A stretch of 64,000 nucleotides of DNA from Lysinibacillus boronitolerans JCM 21713 = 10a = NBRC 103108 (GCF_000772935.1 NZ_JPVR01000080.1:310001-374000), one strand, 5' to 3'; shown: positions 29,680 through 38,858, counted from the first letter of the stretch. Numbers and translations: made by a program. Notes: generated by a model from the sequence alone, not told the origin.

Positions 29680-30345
29680 CTAAAAACTTTGTAGTAACGA
29701 TTTCATAACGAGATACCAGCCATCAACCAGTACAAATAATAATATTTTAAATGGCAATGAAATCATTACTGGCGGTAACATCATCATCCCCATCGACATT
29801 AATGTACTCGCGACAATCATATCGATCACTATGAATGGAATAAAAATCATAAATCCAATTTGAAATGCAGTTTTAATTTCACTTAAAGCAAAGGCAGGTA
29901 CAAGCATAGTCAGTGGGATTTCCTCCACTGATGCTGGTTTTTCTGCTTGATTATATGTTAAAAATAAATCTAGATCTTTTTGCCTAGTATGCTTACTCAT
30001 AAACTCTTTAAATGGCACACTAGCACGATCATAGGCTTCTTCTATACCAATTTCTTCAGCAAACAATGGCTGTAATGCCTCTTTATTAACCTCTTGAAAG
30101 GTTGGTGCCATGATAAAAAACGTTAAAAATAGTGCCAGCCCAACGATTACTTGATTTGGTGGCATTTGCTGTGTTGCCAATGCTGTACGCACAAAGGATA
30201 AGACAATGACTATACGAGCAAAGGATGTCATTAAAATTAAAATACTTGGTGCAAGTGATAAAACTGTTAGTAAAAGTAAGAGCTTTACAGATGTCGAGAC
30301 GTTCGTTGGATCGCTGTTGGAAAAAATATTGATTAAATCATTCAT
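29680..30345 (-). CDS. fliP: Flagellar export gate protein FliP
   Basis: FliP forms the pentameric core of the export pore, aided by FliO. The 221-residue protein has about four membrane helices with the family motifs TSFARIVIVLSFVRTALATQQMPPNQVIVGLALFLT and IPFIVIDMIVASTLMSMGMMMLPP. Its start overlaps the fliO stop by 4 bases. A leading hydrophobic stretch may act as a membrane signal, but no separate N-terminal signal peptide as in enteric FliP is obvious. Confidence 0.96.
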   Translation of the reverse strand: MNDLINIFSNSDPTNVSTSVKLLLLLTVLSLAPSILILMTSFARIVIVLSFVRTALATQQMPPNQVIVGLALFLTFFIMAPTFQEVNKEALQPLFAEEIGIEEAYDRASVPFKEFMSKHTRQKDLDLFLTYNQAEKPASVEEIPLTMLVPAFALSEIKTAFQIGFMIFIPFIVIDMIVASTLMSMGMMMLPPVMISLPFKILLFVLVDGWYLVMKSLLQSF

Positions 30346-31025
30346 TTACCATCCTTCTCCTTCTGCTTCCATCTCTCTATCTCATCACTACGCTCCTGTT
30401 TTATTTCGGATAGCTTTTTTTCAAATAGATTGCCAAATGAATCTTGCTTTTGCTGCTCATTTTGCATATTTATGCTATCTTTTCTCTTAAACTTAGAAAG
30501 TACTTCTGCAATATACGGTGATGTTGCTGCAAATTCTTGCCTTTCGTTATAAAGTGCTAAAAGAGCTTCAACTTCTTCAGGATCTGTAATTTCTCGTAAA
30601 AGCTGAACATCTTCTCCGACCCCAACTAAATACAATGTTTTACCTACCTGTAAAAGCTGAACTGACTTTTGCGCACCTAACGATAAACCGCCTAAATTTT
30701 GTACCATTTGATTACGTTGGAAGTTTAAATTTCGTTTATTTAAAAACTTCATCAATCCATAAAATAAAGCTACAACAAAAATAAGCGCCAAAACCATTTT
30801 TATGTATTCCCATGCAGATATATCTCCAGCTGCTGTTACAGTTGGTTCTTGTTTAGCAGCTGGATCAGTCGTATCTCCATTACAAGCTTCTGGGTCTTTT
30901 ATGCAATCCGTGACACTATTTGTGTCAGCGTCTGCATAGACAGAAGTTGGTGTCGGGTACAAAAACAGGAAGGATACAAGAAATGCGAAAATCATCGTGA
31001 AACGAAATGATTTTAACATTTTCAT
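30342..31025 (-). CDS. fliO: Flagellar biosynthesis protein FliO (FliZ) with N-terminal signal sequence
   Basis: FliO is the membrane chaperone for FliP assembly. This 227-residue version has an N-terminal signal-like segment (about 7-25, ending TSVYADA), a short extracytoplasmic loop with two cysteines (DCIKDPEACNGD), a membrane helix near 75-95 (YIKMVLALIFVVALFYGL) and a cytoplasmic domain with GGLSLGAQKSVQLLQVGKTLYLVGVGE, the FliO core. The charged helical C terminus matches Bacillus FliZ. The two loop cysteines could form a disulfide outside the membrane. Confidence 0.93.
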   Translation of the reverse strand: MKMLKSFRFTMIFAFLVSFLFLYPTPTSVYADADTNSVTDCIKDPEACNGDTTDPAAKQEPTVTAAGDISAWEYIKMVLALIFVVALFYGLMKFLNKRNLNFQRNQMVQNLGGLSLGAQKSVQLLQVGKTLYLVGVGEDVQLLREITDPEEVEALLALYNERQEFAATSPYIAEVLSKFKRKDSINMQNEQQKQDSFGNLFEKKLSEIKQERSDEIERWKQKEKDGK

Positions 31026-31029
31026 GCAA

Positions 31030-31392
31030 TCATCCTAGCGCTTTTTGAATCGCTTCAATTACACGATCTGCTTGGAAAGGTTTTACGATAAAGTCTTTCG
31101 CACCAGCTTGAATCGCATCGATTACCATTGCTTGTTGCCCCATTGCTGAACACATGATTACAGTTGCACTTGGATCTGTTCCCTTAATTGCTTTAAGAGC
31201 TGCAATACCGTCCATCTCTGGCATTGTGATATCCATTGTTACTAAATCTGGTTTTAGTTCATTGTACTTTTCGACAGCTTGTAAACCATCTGCTGCCTCT
31301 CCAACTACTTCAAATCCATTTTTTGATAAAATATCCTTGATCATCATGCGCATAAATGCAGCGTCGTCTACAATCAAAATTCTTTTAGACAT
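31030..31392 (-). CDS. cheY: Chemotaxis response regulator CheY
   Basis: CheY-P binds FliM and, in B. subtilis, promotes counter-clockwise rotation. The 120-residue single receiver domain has the acidic pair D9-D10, phospho-acceptor Asp54 in TMDITMPEMDG, Ser in VIMCSAM and Lys in VKPF. The start at 31392 follows GGAGGAG; an upstream in-frame codon would add 5 residues. It lies between fliY and fliO as in B. subtilis. Confidence 0.97.
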   Translation of the reverse strand: MSKRILIVDDAAFMRMMIKDILSKNGFEVVGEAADGLQAVEKYNELKPDLVTMDITMPEMDGIAALKAIKGTDPSATVIMCSAMGQQAMVIDAIQAGAKDFIVKPFQADRVIEAIQKALG

Positions 31393-31413
31393 GGTTAACT
31401 CCTCCAATTGAAA

Positions 31414-32637
31414 CTATCTTAAATTATTTAAACGCTCTGCTTGACTTAAAACATCTGTAATACGGACACCAAAGTTTTCGTCAATAACAACGACTTCCCC
31501 TTTAGCAATTAAACGACTATTGACTAAAATATCAACCGGTTCCCCCGCTAATTTATCCAGTTCAATAATTGAACCACTTGAGAGTTCTAAAATCTCTTTA
31601 ACAGAACGTTTCGTACGTCCTAACTCTACAGTAACTTGCAATGGAATATCAAGTAGCATATTTAAATTTCTAGCTTCAGATTGAGAGATTACATTTGTAT
31701 CGAAGCTAGCAAACTGCGCTTGTTGCACATTGACAGGCTGTGCCGGTCTTGCTGGTTGTGCAAATTGTTGTTGCTCCTGATAAATCGGTTGCTGCATCGG
31801 TGCTGATTGCTGCTGATAAACTGGTTGTTCAGATGGTGGGGCTACAGGAACATGCTGTTGTACAGGTGGTGGTGCAACTGGTGGAGCTTCAGGTGCAATC
31901 GTTGCTGCCACAGGTTCCTCAAATACTCCTGTTTCACCTAATAATGATTTTACAATATTTTGACTAAATTTAAGCGGTAATAATTGCATTAAATTTGAAT
32001 CAATTAAATTACCAATTCTTAATCTAAATGAAACTTTCACCAGCAAATCGTCTTCTGGAATATTTTCTCGACCTTCATCTTGCGAGATGTTCATTAAATC
32101 AATTGTCGGTGGAGAAATATCTACTTTTTTGTTGAAGACCGTCGACATCGATGTAGCAGCTGAGCCCATCATTTGATTCATAGCTTCTTGAACAGCACTT
32201 AGCTGAATTTCACCTAAGTCTGGCTTCGGATTTAATCCATCGCCACCTAACATTAAATCTGCGATAATTGCTGCATCGGATTGTTTAATAACAAGTAAAT
32301 TCATACCTGTCAAACCAATTGTATATTCAACTTGTACAGCTACATATGGATGAGGAAATTCCTCTTCTAATTTATTGCGATTAATCATCGAAATACTTGG
32401 TGTAGTAATATCTACTTTTTGACCCAATAACGCTGAAAGAGCAGTGGCAGAGCTACCAAAGGATATATTGCCTACCTCTCCTAATGCATCTTGTGCAAAC
32501 GAATCAAGGTAATCCTCCACTCGTATCTCATTTATTTCTTCATTTGTTGAAGCATCAGTGTCGTTGTTTTTATCTCCCAACGTCTCGCCCCTTAATAGCG
32601 CTTCAATTTCTTCTTGGGAGAGCATTTCATCACTCAT
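31414..32637 (-). CDS. fliY: Flagellar switch protein and CheY-P phosphatase FliY
   Basis: FliY is the C-ring component that combines a FliN-like tail with a CheC-like phosphatase. The N terminus MSDEMLSQEEIEALLRGE is the CheY-P-binding peptide shared with FliM. Two phosphatase motifs follow, DALGEVGNISFGSSATALS and SAVQEAMNQMMGSAATSMS. A Pro/Gln-rich linker occupies about residues 235-310. The C-terminal SpoA domain (LLDIPLQVTVELGRTKRSVKEILEL) matches FliN. At 407 residues it exceeds B. subtilis FliY (378), apparently because of the linker. It overlaps fliM by 8 bases. Confidence 0.96.
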   Translation of the reverse strand: MSDEMLSQEEIEALLRGETLGDKNNDTDASTNEEINEIRVEDYLDSFAQDALGEVGNISFGSSATALSALLGQKVDITTPSISMINRNKLEEEFPHPYVAVQVEYTIGLTGMNLLVIKQSDAAIIADLMLGGDGLNPKPDLGEIQLSAVQEAMNQMMGSAATSMSTVFNKKVDISPPTIDLMNISQDEGRENIPEDDLLVKVSFRLRIGNLIDSNLMQLLPLKFSQNIVKSLLGETGVFEEPVAATIAPEAPPVAPPPVQQHVPVAPPSEQPVYQQQSAPMQQPIYQEQQQFAQPARPAQPVNVQQAQFASFDTNVISQSEARNLNMLLDIPLQVTVELGRTKRSVKEILELSSGSIIELDKLAGEPVDILVNSRLIAKGEVVVIDENFGVRITDVLSQAERLNNLR

Positions 32638-33625
32638 CTTCGTCTCCTCCTTTCAAAGGGTCGATAATCTGGATTGCTAATTTTTTACCTTTTTTACCTG
32701 GTTGAACAGTAAATTTCGGCAATGTTCCTACTTTTAGTAGTAATGGTGCTTCGATTTTTTGATCTAACTGTATAACATCTCCAACTTGCATTGTTAGGAA
32801 ATCTTCAATGGTGATGTCTGTCAAACCTAATTCAACTGAGAGTGGCAATTGGGCTTGTTTCACACGTGTTTCAAGCATTTTTGTTTGCTCTGGTGACATC
32901 TCCTTCGTATTGGTTTGCATCCAATAACGAACTGAAAGATTTGGAACAATTGGCTCCAACACAACATGTGGAATACAAATATTAATCATACCGCTTGTCT
33001 CACCAATAATCGTATTTAACGAAATTACAACAACCGTTTCATTAGGTGAAATCATTTGTAAAAATTGTGGATTTACTTCAAGTTCCACTAATATTGGGTC
33101 AATTTCCGCAACATTTTCCCATGCTTCGCGTAAATTGTCGAATGAGCGTTCAAAAAGGTTTGTCATAATTTTTGTTTCAATTTCCGTTAGGTTATCTACA
33201 TTACTATGACTCGCCCCACTACCGCCCATTAGGCGATCTAACATTGAATAGGCAATATTCGGATTGATTTCCATCAATATATTACCATCTAATGGTGGCA
33301 CTTCAAATACATTAATGAGTGTCATATTTGGAATGGAACGGACAAACTCTTCAAATGGTATTTGGTCTACTGATGCAACTGTAATTTGTACATAGCTTCT
33401 AAGCTGTGCTGAGAAAAAGGTTGTCAATAGTCGTGCGAAATTTTCATGTATTCGGGTCAAACTTCGGATTTGATCTTTTGAGAAGCGAAGTGCTCGTTTA
33501 AAATCATAGACTTTAACCTTTCGTCCCTCGTCCTCTTTTTTTATGTCATCCGCTGACATTTCCCCTGTCGATATAGCGGAAAGCAGCGCATCTATCTCGG
33601 ATTGAGATAACACATCTCCTGCCAT
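32630..33625 (-). CDS. fliM: Flagellar switch protein FliM
   Basis: FliM is the main C-ring subunit that binds CheY-P. The N-terminal peptide MAGDVLSQSEIDALLSAI is the CheY-P site. The middle CheC-like domain contains the GGSG linker motif (LMGGSGASHS) and lacks phosphatase residues, as in the family. The C-terminal SpoA domain (ELGLTDITIEDFLTMQVGDVIQLD) docks FliY. Length is 331 residues, as in B. subtilis. Confidence 0.97.
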   Translation of the reverse strand: MAGDVLSQSEIDALLSAISTGEMSADDIKKEDEGRKVKVYDFKRALRFSKDQIRSLTRIHENFARLLTTFFSAQLRSYVQITVASVDQIPFEEFVRSIPNMTLINVFEVPPLDGNILMEINPNIAYSMLDRLMGGSGASHSNVDNLTEIETKIMTNLFERSFDNLREAWENVAEIDPILVELEVNPQFLQMISPNETVVVISLNTIIGETSGMINICIPHVVLEPIVPNLSVRYWMQTNTKEMSPEQTKMLETRVKQAQLPLSVELGLTDITIEDFLTMQVGDVIQLDQKIEAPLLLKVGTLPKFTVQPGKKGKKLAIQIIDPLKGGDEDE

Positions 33626-33656
33626 TTGCCCACCTCCAATTCAAGCAGTTTCTGTT

Positions 33657-34085
33657 TTATTGAGTAATGAAGGAGGTAAAATATACTTCCTGGACTTCTC
33701 CTTCTTGCATTAACTCATTTAATCGTGTTTTTAATGATTTTTGGAAAATTTGTTTCCCTTGCTTACCTTCTAAGTCCTTTTTCTCCATTTCAGAAAGCTC
33801 TTGAATGGCAATGTTTTGCACTTGGAAAACGCGCTTTGTTAACTCTGCACCAGCTTCCTTGCTTGTCGTTTGGATTTTTAATGACAGGCGTACAACTCTA
33901 TTATCTGCTAGATTTGTCGTGATCTCTGGTACCTCCACTGTAGCCTCTACAATCTCATCAATGGACGGCTCAACAGCACCTGTTGGTTTATTAAATTGCG
34001 TGAGCAATACAAACAAAATAACCCCAATCAGAATGACTGCTACTAGTAAAATAATAATTATTGTTAGCATTTTATTATTCTTCAT
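33657..34085 (-). CDS. fliL: Flagellar basal body-associated protein FliL
   Basis: FliL is a single-pass protein around the stator that tunes torque. The membrane helix is at about residues 5-27 ([21 protein letters not shown]), followed by the periplasm-facing stomatin-like domain ending with the common FTSFITQ. I choose the ATG at 34085 (142 residues), because the upstream codon at 34094 is the GTG inside its own ribosome binding site GAGGTGA. It overlaps swrD by 11 bases. Confidence 0.93.
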   Translation of the reverse strand: MKNNKMLTIIIILLVAVILIGVILFVLLTQFNKPTGAVEPSIDEIVEATVEVPEITTNLADNRVVRLSLKIQTTSKEAGAELTKRVFQVQNIAIQELSEMEKKDLEGKQGKQIFQKSLKTRLNELMQEGEVQEVYFTSFITQ

Positions 34086-34296
34086 CTTCTTCACCTCGTA
34101 GATGCGGGTTGGATAGTATTTGTATATTGTTATAAAAGGCAGTTACCTTTTGTCGCACCTCTTCTTCACTCTCTAAAACAATTAATTTTGTTCCAGTTGT
34201 TAATGTAATAGTCGTATCTGGAAATGATTCGACTGTTTCTATGTATAAAGCATTTAAGGTAAATGCTTTGCCATTTAGACGTGTTAGTTCAATCAT
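34075..34296 (-). CDS. swrD: FlbD/SwrD family flagellar protein
   Basis: This 73-residue protein belongs to the FlbD family; B. subtilis SwrD (YlzI) raises flagellar torque and is needed for swarming. The family core [30 protein letters not shown]...TGTKLIV is clear, with an acidic C-terminal end (GEEDEE) that overlaps the start of fliL. It follows a GC-rich palindrome downstream of flgE. Confidence 0.92.
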   Translation of the reverse strand: MIELTRLNGKAFTLNALYIETVESFPDTTITLTTGTKLIVLESEEEVRQKVTAFYNNIQILSNPHLRGEEDEE

Positions 34297-34302
34297 GAAT
34301 TA

Positions 34303-34343
34303 GGGCCGGGTCTAGCATGAGAGCCGGCCCGACCCTCCCTCAT
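34303..34343 (-). repeat. GC-rich palindromic element between flgE and swrD
   Basis: GGGCCGG (34303-34309) pairs with CCGGCCC (34324-34330) over a 14-base loop. Alternative pairings exist: GGGTC (34308-34312) with GACCC (34331-34335), and ATGAG (34317-34321) with CTCAT (34339-34343). There is no T-run on the minus strand, so it is not a typical terminator. Its composition contrasts sharply with the AT-rich surroundings. Confidence 0.65.
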
Positions 34344-34390
34344 ATGAAAAATATGTTTGTAAAAATGTCCGTTATGAAAGGACTATATTA

Positions 34391-35332
34391 TTATCGTTTT
34401 AAGTTTACTAGTTCCTGTAATATTTCATCAGATGTTGTGATGATACGCGTATTTGCTTGGAAACCACGTTGCGCTACAATCATCTCAGTAAACTCTTCAG
34501 ACAGGTCTACGTTGGACATTTCAAGAGCACCTGAAACAGCTTTACCGATACCAAATGTATTACCTACACCTATTTGAACTGCTCCAGAGTTTGCACTTTC
34601 TTGGAAGTAGTTATTCCCTTCTTTTGTTAAACCTTCTGCATTAGGGAATTTAGCCATTACAATTTGACCTGCAAATTTAAGCCCTTCACTATCTACGAAT
34701 GTAACTTTACCATCAGAACTTATAGACATTGATTGTGCATCTGTCGGGATTCGGATTCGGGTCCCAGTTACTTCAGTTTGCAATTCGTCCCAATCTTCCG
34801 AATCGTATTCTAATGCCGTGCCAGCATCTTCAACAAGGGGTAAATCCACATCGTCTTCAGCTGTTCCTTCCCAACCTTGGATACCAACTACATAGTTCCC
34901 CGATGCATCTACTAAGAAACCTTGCTCATCCATATAGAAGTTTCCAGCGCGTGTGTAAGCGACACTGTCAAAGTTTTCTCCCGCAACTGATTCCCCGTCT
35001 CCATCTGGATTGTACTTCGCAACCATAAAGAATCCTTCACCCTCAACAGCAATATCCAAAACACGACCAGTAGTTTGGCGTGATCCAGATCCATGAATAG
35101 TATCAATTGTTGCTAAGCTTGAACCTAATCCTACCTGTTGAGGATTCGTACCACCTGCTGTCAAACTCGGACCAGAGGCACCTGCCTGTGTTTGCGACAT
35201 TAAATCTTTGAAAATTACTCGCCCTTTTTTAAAGCCATAAGTGTTCACGTTGGCGATATTATTACCAATCACATCTAGCTTTGTTTGGAAGTTTTTAAGA
35301 CCTGAAATACCTGAATACATAGAACGTAACAT
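34391..35332 (-). CDS. flgE: Flagellar hook protein FlgE (FlgG-like Bacillus type)
   Basis: This is the hook subunit in the Bacillus operon position. The N-terminal rod/hook signature is MLRSMYSGISGLKNFQTKLD...NNIANVNTYGFKKGR, and the C terminus SNVDLSEEFTEMIVAQRGFQANTRIITTSDEILQELVNLKR is nearly identical to B. subtilis FlgE. At 313 residues it is longer than the 264 of B. subtilis; the extra lies in the central surface domain (about 100-200), which is rich in acidic residues (WEGTAEDDVDLPL, YDSEDWDEL). Central domains of hook proteins vary freely. Confidence 0.93.
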   Translation of the reverse strand: MLRSMYSGISGLKNFQTKLDVIGNNIANVNTYGFKKGRVIFKDLMSQTQAGASGPSLTAGGTNPQQVGLGSSLATIDTIHGSGSRQTTGRVLDIAVEGEGFFMVAKYNPDGDGESVAGENFDSVAYTRAGNFYMDEQGFLVDASGNYVVGIQGWEGTAEDDVDLPLVEDAGTALEYDSEDWDELQTEVTGTRIRIPTDAQSMSISSDGKVTFVDSEGLKFAGQIVMAKFPNAEGLTKEGNNYFQESANSGAVQIGVGNTFGIGKAVSGALEMSNVDLSEEFTEMIVAQRGFQANTRIITTSDEILQELVNLKR

Positions 35333-35362
35333 AAGTTTTCGTTCTCCCTTCGTTTTATATAG

Positions 35363-35419
35363 GGTGAGCCTCTATCAGTCAGCTCACCAAGGCTTCCTTA
35401 CGTAAGAAGGTCCAGCCTT
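35363..35419 (-). repeat. Double hairpin between the flagellar operon protein gene and flgE
   Basis: Two adjacent inverted repeats fill the 86-base gap. GGTGAGC (35363-35369) pairs with GCTCACC (35382-35388), and AAGGCT (35389-35394) pairs with AGCCTT (35414-35419) around the perfect palindrome CTTACGTAAG (35397-35406). Neither is followed by a T-run on the minus strand. They may act in mRNA processing or stability. Confidence 0.55.
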
Positions 35420-35787
35420 TAAAGTACAATCGTACCGTCAATATTTGTAAATAATTGTTGTTTTGCTTCCGTGCGATCCATTGCTGTAATGACAGTAGCG
35501 TTTTTAGCACTGACAATTAAAGCTGCTTGATCCATCAAGACTAATGGTTGTTTGACACCTTTTGAGTGTGCTTCAAATACCTTATCCGATACAACCTGCC
35601 ATTCTTGTTCAGAGATATTAATTTTACGCTCAATAATACGTTCATTCGCATGCTTGCTCACCTTTAGCTCATGTTTAGAAGCTTCCTGTAAATGCGCTTT
35701 AAACGATTGTTGTGTATTGATTGGCTTAGGTTGTACTGTACGAATAGATGGATGCAAGGGTACACGATGAATTGAAAACTTATCCAT
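35419..35787 (-). CDS. Flagellar operon protein (TIGR02530-like), between flgD and flgE
   Basis: A 122-residue soluble protein of the small family found between flgD and flgE in many Firmicutes. The recognisable core is HELKVSKHANERIIERKINISEQEWQ...KVFEAHSKGVKQPLVLMDQAALIVSAKNATVITAMDR. Its function is not established; a role in hook assembly is suggested by position. The ATG at 35787 follows GGAGA with 6 bases; an upstream GTG would have too short a spacing. It lies 15 bases downstream of flgD. Confidence 0.88.
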   Translation of the reverse strand: MDKFSIHRVPLHPSIRTVQPKPINTQQSFKAHLQEASKHELKVSKHANERIIERKINISEQEWQVVSDKVFEAHSKGVKQPLVLMDQAALIVSAKNATVITAMDRTEAKQQLFTNIDGTIVL

Positions 35788-35802
35788 CACTATTCTCCAC
35801 CT

Positions 35803-36495
35803 TTATTCGCTAATCACTGTAAAATCTTTATCTGTTAGTCTTTTATCATTATCTAGCACATAATTAATGACCCCATCTTTATTGGAAACAGAGACGATTC
35901 GCGCTTTAAGTTCTTGGTCACCGTCTTTATACGTTACATTTTTACCAATCAATTGGCTAGCTTTCACTAATGGAGATTCAGGTACACTATTATTGCCATT
36001 TGAGCTAGAGTCGCTAGCTCCACCTAAAATACCAGATATATTACCAGGAGCAATCTCTTTCCCATCAGCTAATTTGAACACAACATTTCCATCTACAAAT
36101 TTAAGGGATTCTATGACGCCTGTTCCTTCATTTATCACTGGGTTTCCTTTTGCATCTTTTTCTTCCGTTATTTCATGCCATTTGACTTCTTTGCCAATAA
36201 AGGTTGTATAACTCATCATCTGTGTTTGTTGCTGAGATGCTAGTAAAGATTCCATTGCCTTTGTCATATTTTGCATTTGCTCTAAAGAAGAGAACTGCGC
36301 CATTTGAGAAATAAATTCTCGATCATCCATTGGATTCGTTGGGTCCTGATGCTGTAATTGTGTAATTAACAATTGTAGAAAGGCATCTTTGCCAAGCTCA
36401 CTATTTCCTGTTTGCTTCGTTGGCTTTCTATAATTGGAGTAGTAAAGATCATCCGTTATTGATGTATTTGTCACTTTTGTTGTAGTATCTGCCAT
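35803..36495 (-). CDS. flgD: Flagellar hook-capping protein FlgD
   Basis: FlgD forms the cap on which hook subunits polymerise. The conserved N-terminal half carries [44 protein letters not shown], the family signature. The C-terminal part (about 100-225) has a repeated SH3-like [20 protein letters not shown] pattern with a Ser/Asn-rich linker near 160-175. Length is 230 residues, longer than B. subtilis YlxG/FlgD (about 140), as the C-terminal domain is expanded. It begins 2 bases after fliK. Confidence 0.94.
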   Translation of the reverse strand: MADTTTKVTNTSITDDLYYSNYRKPTKQTGNSELGKDAFLQLLITQLQHQDPTNPMDDREFISQMAQFSSLEQMQNMTKAMESLLASQQQTQMMSYTTFIGKEVKWHEITEEKDAKGNPVINEGTGVIESLKFVDGNVVFKLADGKEIAPGNISGILGGASDSSSNGNNSVPESPLVKASQLIGKNVTYKDGDQELKARIVSVSNKDGVINYVLDNDKRLTDKDFTVISE

Positions 36496-36497
36496 AA

Positions 36498-37769
36498 TTA
36501 CACCTCCTCACTTATTAAATAATCACTAAAGGACATTCCTTCATCTTCGTCATCACTTTTTTGATCTTGTTCTTCGTCCTGCTGTTGTTTAAAGAAATTA
36601 TTGAAGAAGCTTTGATCACGTTGTTGACGATCGGCATCTTGTAATGATTGTGCAATATCAAGGCGATCTACTTGTATATTTTGCTGAGCAAAAGCCTGTT
36701 TTAGCTGATGTGCTTGGTTATCAAGCAATTCACGTCCATGGGCTGTAGAAGCAAGTATACGGGCTGTAAGAACTCCATCATTTTGTACAAGTTCAATACG
36801 AACCGTCCCTAGATTTTCTGGATACAATTTTATGGTTAAACGTGTAATACCTTGAGCATTCGAAATCTGTGCTCGATTGATAATGGCTTGCATTTCTTTT
36901 AGTAAAGCTTCGGATTGAGCAGGCTTAGCCGTCGGTAACGTTACATGGAATGTGTCTGGTTTCGTTTGTACAGTTTGTGGCGTCACCATGTCATTTGTAT
37001 TTGTTTCACTTTGTTTCGTCACTTGGACTTGCTGAACAACTTGCTGGAAGCCTTGTAATGGCAATGTAATAGTTGTTTTAGTTGTTGTTACCTGCAACGT
37101 TCCTACTTGCGTTTGTAAAGTCGTTAATAGGCTTTTCACCGTCGTTAACAGGTCTTCTTGAGGTGCTGTTAAGTCGGTCTTCTGCCCTACTAATTGCGCT
37201 AATTTCAACACTTGAAGAAGTTGTGATGCCTCTTTTGGTGTCACTTGACCTTCACCTTGTAACGCAGTGCTTATATTCGCCTGTAGTACTGGTGCTTGGG
37301 CATCTACTAATGTTAAGAGCTCCCAAACATCACTTGCTTCCTTTTCTTCTCCTAGTAACTGTTGGACGATTTTTTGAAGCTGCTCTTCATCAATCCCTAA
37401 AGCATTTAAAATATTTTCTAAATGAAGCATTTCATCCATTGCCACTGCCTTACCGTCTTCTCCAAGTTGAAGCATTAATAAGCCATCATCGTGAGAAATC
37501 CCCAGTAGATCTAGTACTTCCTCCATTGAGTCAGCATTTAATACCGCTTGTAAATCCTCGAGTTCATTTGTTGAAGTCGTTTGTGATGACTGGGTTGTTT
37601 GAGTTGAAGAAGTTAATACTTGCCCAAAAACAGAACCAAAATTTGATAAATTATCTTTCTTCGGTGTGCTGTCTATTTTTCCATCAGCGTTTCCAACTGT
37701 TGTTGACTTTGTTGCTGCAGTTTTTGTAGGTACTGTTTTATTAATCATTTGCATCATCGCTACATCCAC
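36498..37769 (-). CDS. fliK: Flagellar hook-length control protein FliK
   Basis: FliK measures hook length and triggers the FlhB substrate switch. The N-terminal two thirds are Gln/Thr/Ser-rich and low in conservation, as expected for the ruler. The C-terminal Flg_hook domain (about 310-385) contains [32 protein letters not shown] and LRQAF-like [17 protein letters not shown]. The start is probably GTG at 37769 (423 residues), 7 bases after AGGAGGTGA; the longer open frame begins inside that ribosome binding site. Confidence 0.92.
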   Translation of the reverse strand: MDVAMMQMINKTVPTKTAATKSTTVGNADGKIDSTPKKDNLSNFGSVFGQVLTSSTQTTQSSQTTSTNELEDLQAVLNADSMEEVLDLLGISHDDGLLMLQLGEDGKAVAMDEMLHLENILNALGIDEEQLQKIVQQLLGEEKEASDVWELLTLVDAQAPVLQANISTALQGEGQVTPKEASQLLQVLKLAQLVGQKTDLTAPQEDLLTTVKSLLTTLQTQVGTLQVTTTKTTITLPLQGFQQVVQQVQVTKQSETNTNDMVTPQTVQTKPDTFHVTLPTAKPAQSEALLKEMQAIINRAQISNAQGITRLTIKLYPENLGTVRIELVQNDGVLTARILASTAHGRELLDNQAHQLKQAFAQQNIQVDRLDIAQSLQDADRQQRDQSFFNNFFKQQQDEEQDQKSDDEDEGMSFSDYLISEEV

Positions 37770-37795
37770 TATTTTTTCACCTCCTTTCAATTATC

Positions 37796-38404
37796 CTATT
37801 GTTTAGCCATAAGTTCCGTATATTTTGCTGCATCTTTTGCATCCATTTTCTCTAAGATGGCTGCTAATTTATCAGGCTTTAAATTCGTTAAAATTCGCAG
37901 TGCTTCTGTATCACTCATATTGATTAACACAGGTGCTGCGGCTTTTGGTGACATCTTATCAAACGTTGATAAAATATCGTTAAAATCACGCTTTACATCA
38001 TCTTGTTCACGATTTAATTTTTCAATTTCAAATTGAAGTTGTTCCTTTTCAGTCAGCAGCTTCTCTTTTTCAGTTATAGTTGTATCTAGTTTTTTCTGAA
38101 GCTGTGTAATTTCTGCTTCTTTTTCTTGGATCTCTGCCTGTAAACCTACTATTTTAGAGTCATTATTAACGACAGCATCCTTTGCTTGTTGTTCCTCTGA
38201 CGGGATAAAAGGTAAACTACCAATTGCCTTTTTTCCTAAATCAAAGACATTTGTATTCATTAAGGTTGCCACAACAAGCAAAACCGCTACTACAAACATA
38301 ATCGGCAGTACAATCCAAGTAAAAAACCTTAGAAAGCCCCCAGATTTTTTCTTCGGTTGCTCTTCTGCTAATTCTGTTGCTATTCGATTGTCTTTCTTTG
38401 CCAT
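37796..38404 (-). CDS. MotE-like/YlxF flagellar operon membrane protein
   Basis: This corresponds to B. subtilis YlxF, between fliJ and fliK. A membrane helix at about residues 25-50 (FLRFFTWIVLPIMFVVAVLLVVATLM) is followed by a long coiled coil (80-135) and a C-terminal MgtE-N-like helical repeat (MSPKAAAPVLINMSDTEALRILTNLKPDKLAAILEKMDAKDAAKYTELM), as in MotE proteins. In other bacteria MotE helps FliL and the stator; that role is an inference here. The ATG at 38404 (202 residues) lies 4 bases after fliJ and follows AGGTGA; a longer reading frame would overlap fliJ. Confidence 0.85.
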   Translation of the reverse strand: MAKKDNRIATELAEEQPKKKSGGFLRFFTWIVLPIMFVVAVLLVVATLMNTNVFDLGKKAIGSLPFIPSEEQQAKDAVVNNDSKIVGLQAEIQEKEAEITQLQKKLDTTITEKEKLLTEKEQLQFEIEKLNREQDDVKRDFNDILSTFDKMSPKAAAPVLINMSDTEALRILTNLKPDKLAAILEKMDAKDAAKYTELMAKQ

Positions 38405-38408
38405 GAAA

Positions 38409-38858
38409 TCACCTGATTTCTTTCTTGTTATACGTTTGTAATGAAATTTCATCTAAAAAAAGGCTTTCTATACGATCTTGCTCTTGTTGGAAATGCTTAA
38501 AATCCTTTTCTCTCATTTTTTCAAATTTACGTACTTCCAAATTTTTTTCTAATAGTTTTTCTTCATGCCAATTCATCTTTGCACGGGCTTGTATCACTTT
38601 TTGTTGCACATCTGCAATTGTCTTCTCGAGACTATCAATAAAACGACTATAATGATGAATTTCATCTATGGATGAGCCGACCATTAAACGATCCTGCTGA
38701 AATGCAATTAAATCTTCTTTCTTTTTTAGCAAATCATATAATTTCGTTGCTATTTCTTCAAAAGAACGGACAGATTCCTTATAAGCCATTTCGGTTTCGT
38801 TTTTTTCCTGTTCGCGAATAGTTAACACTTTTTCAAAACGATACACATAACTGACCAT
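38409..38858 (-). CDS. fliJ: Flagellar export chaperone FliJ
   Basis: FliJ is the coiled-coil stalk of the FliHIJ export ATPase. The 149-residue protein is almost wholly charged alpha-helical coiled coil, opening with YVYRFEKVLTIREQEKNETEMAYKESVRSFEEI, the common FliJ start. It begins directly after the fliI stop with no gap. Confidence 0.93.
   Translation of the reverse strand: MVSYVYRFEKVLTIREQEKNETEMAYKESVRSFEEIATKLYDLLKKKEDLIAFQQDRLMVGSSIDEIHHYSRFIDSLEKTIADVQQKVIQARAKMNWHEEKLLEKNLEVRKFEKMREKDFKHFQQEQDRIESLFLDEISLQTYNKKEIR

Noticed and set aside
37082..37729. 215-aa plus-strand open frame inside fliK
   Set aside because: Leu-rich shadow of the Gln-rich fliK coding strand (CAA/CAG read in reverse); no start signal and a certain gene opposite.
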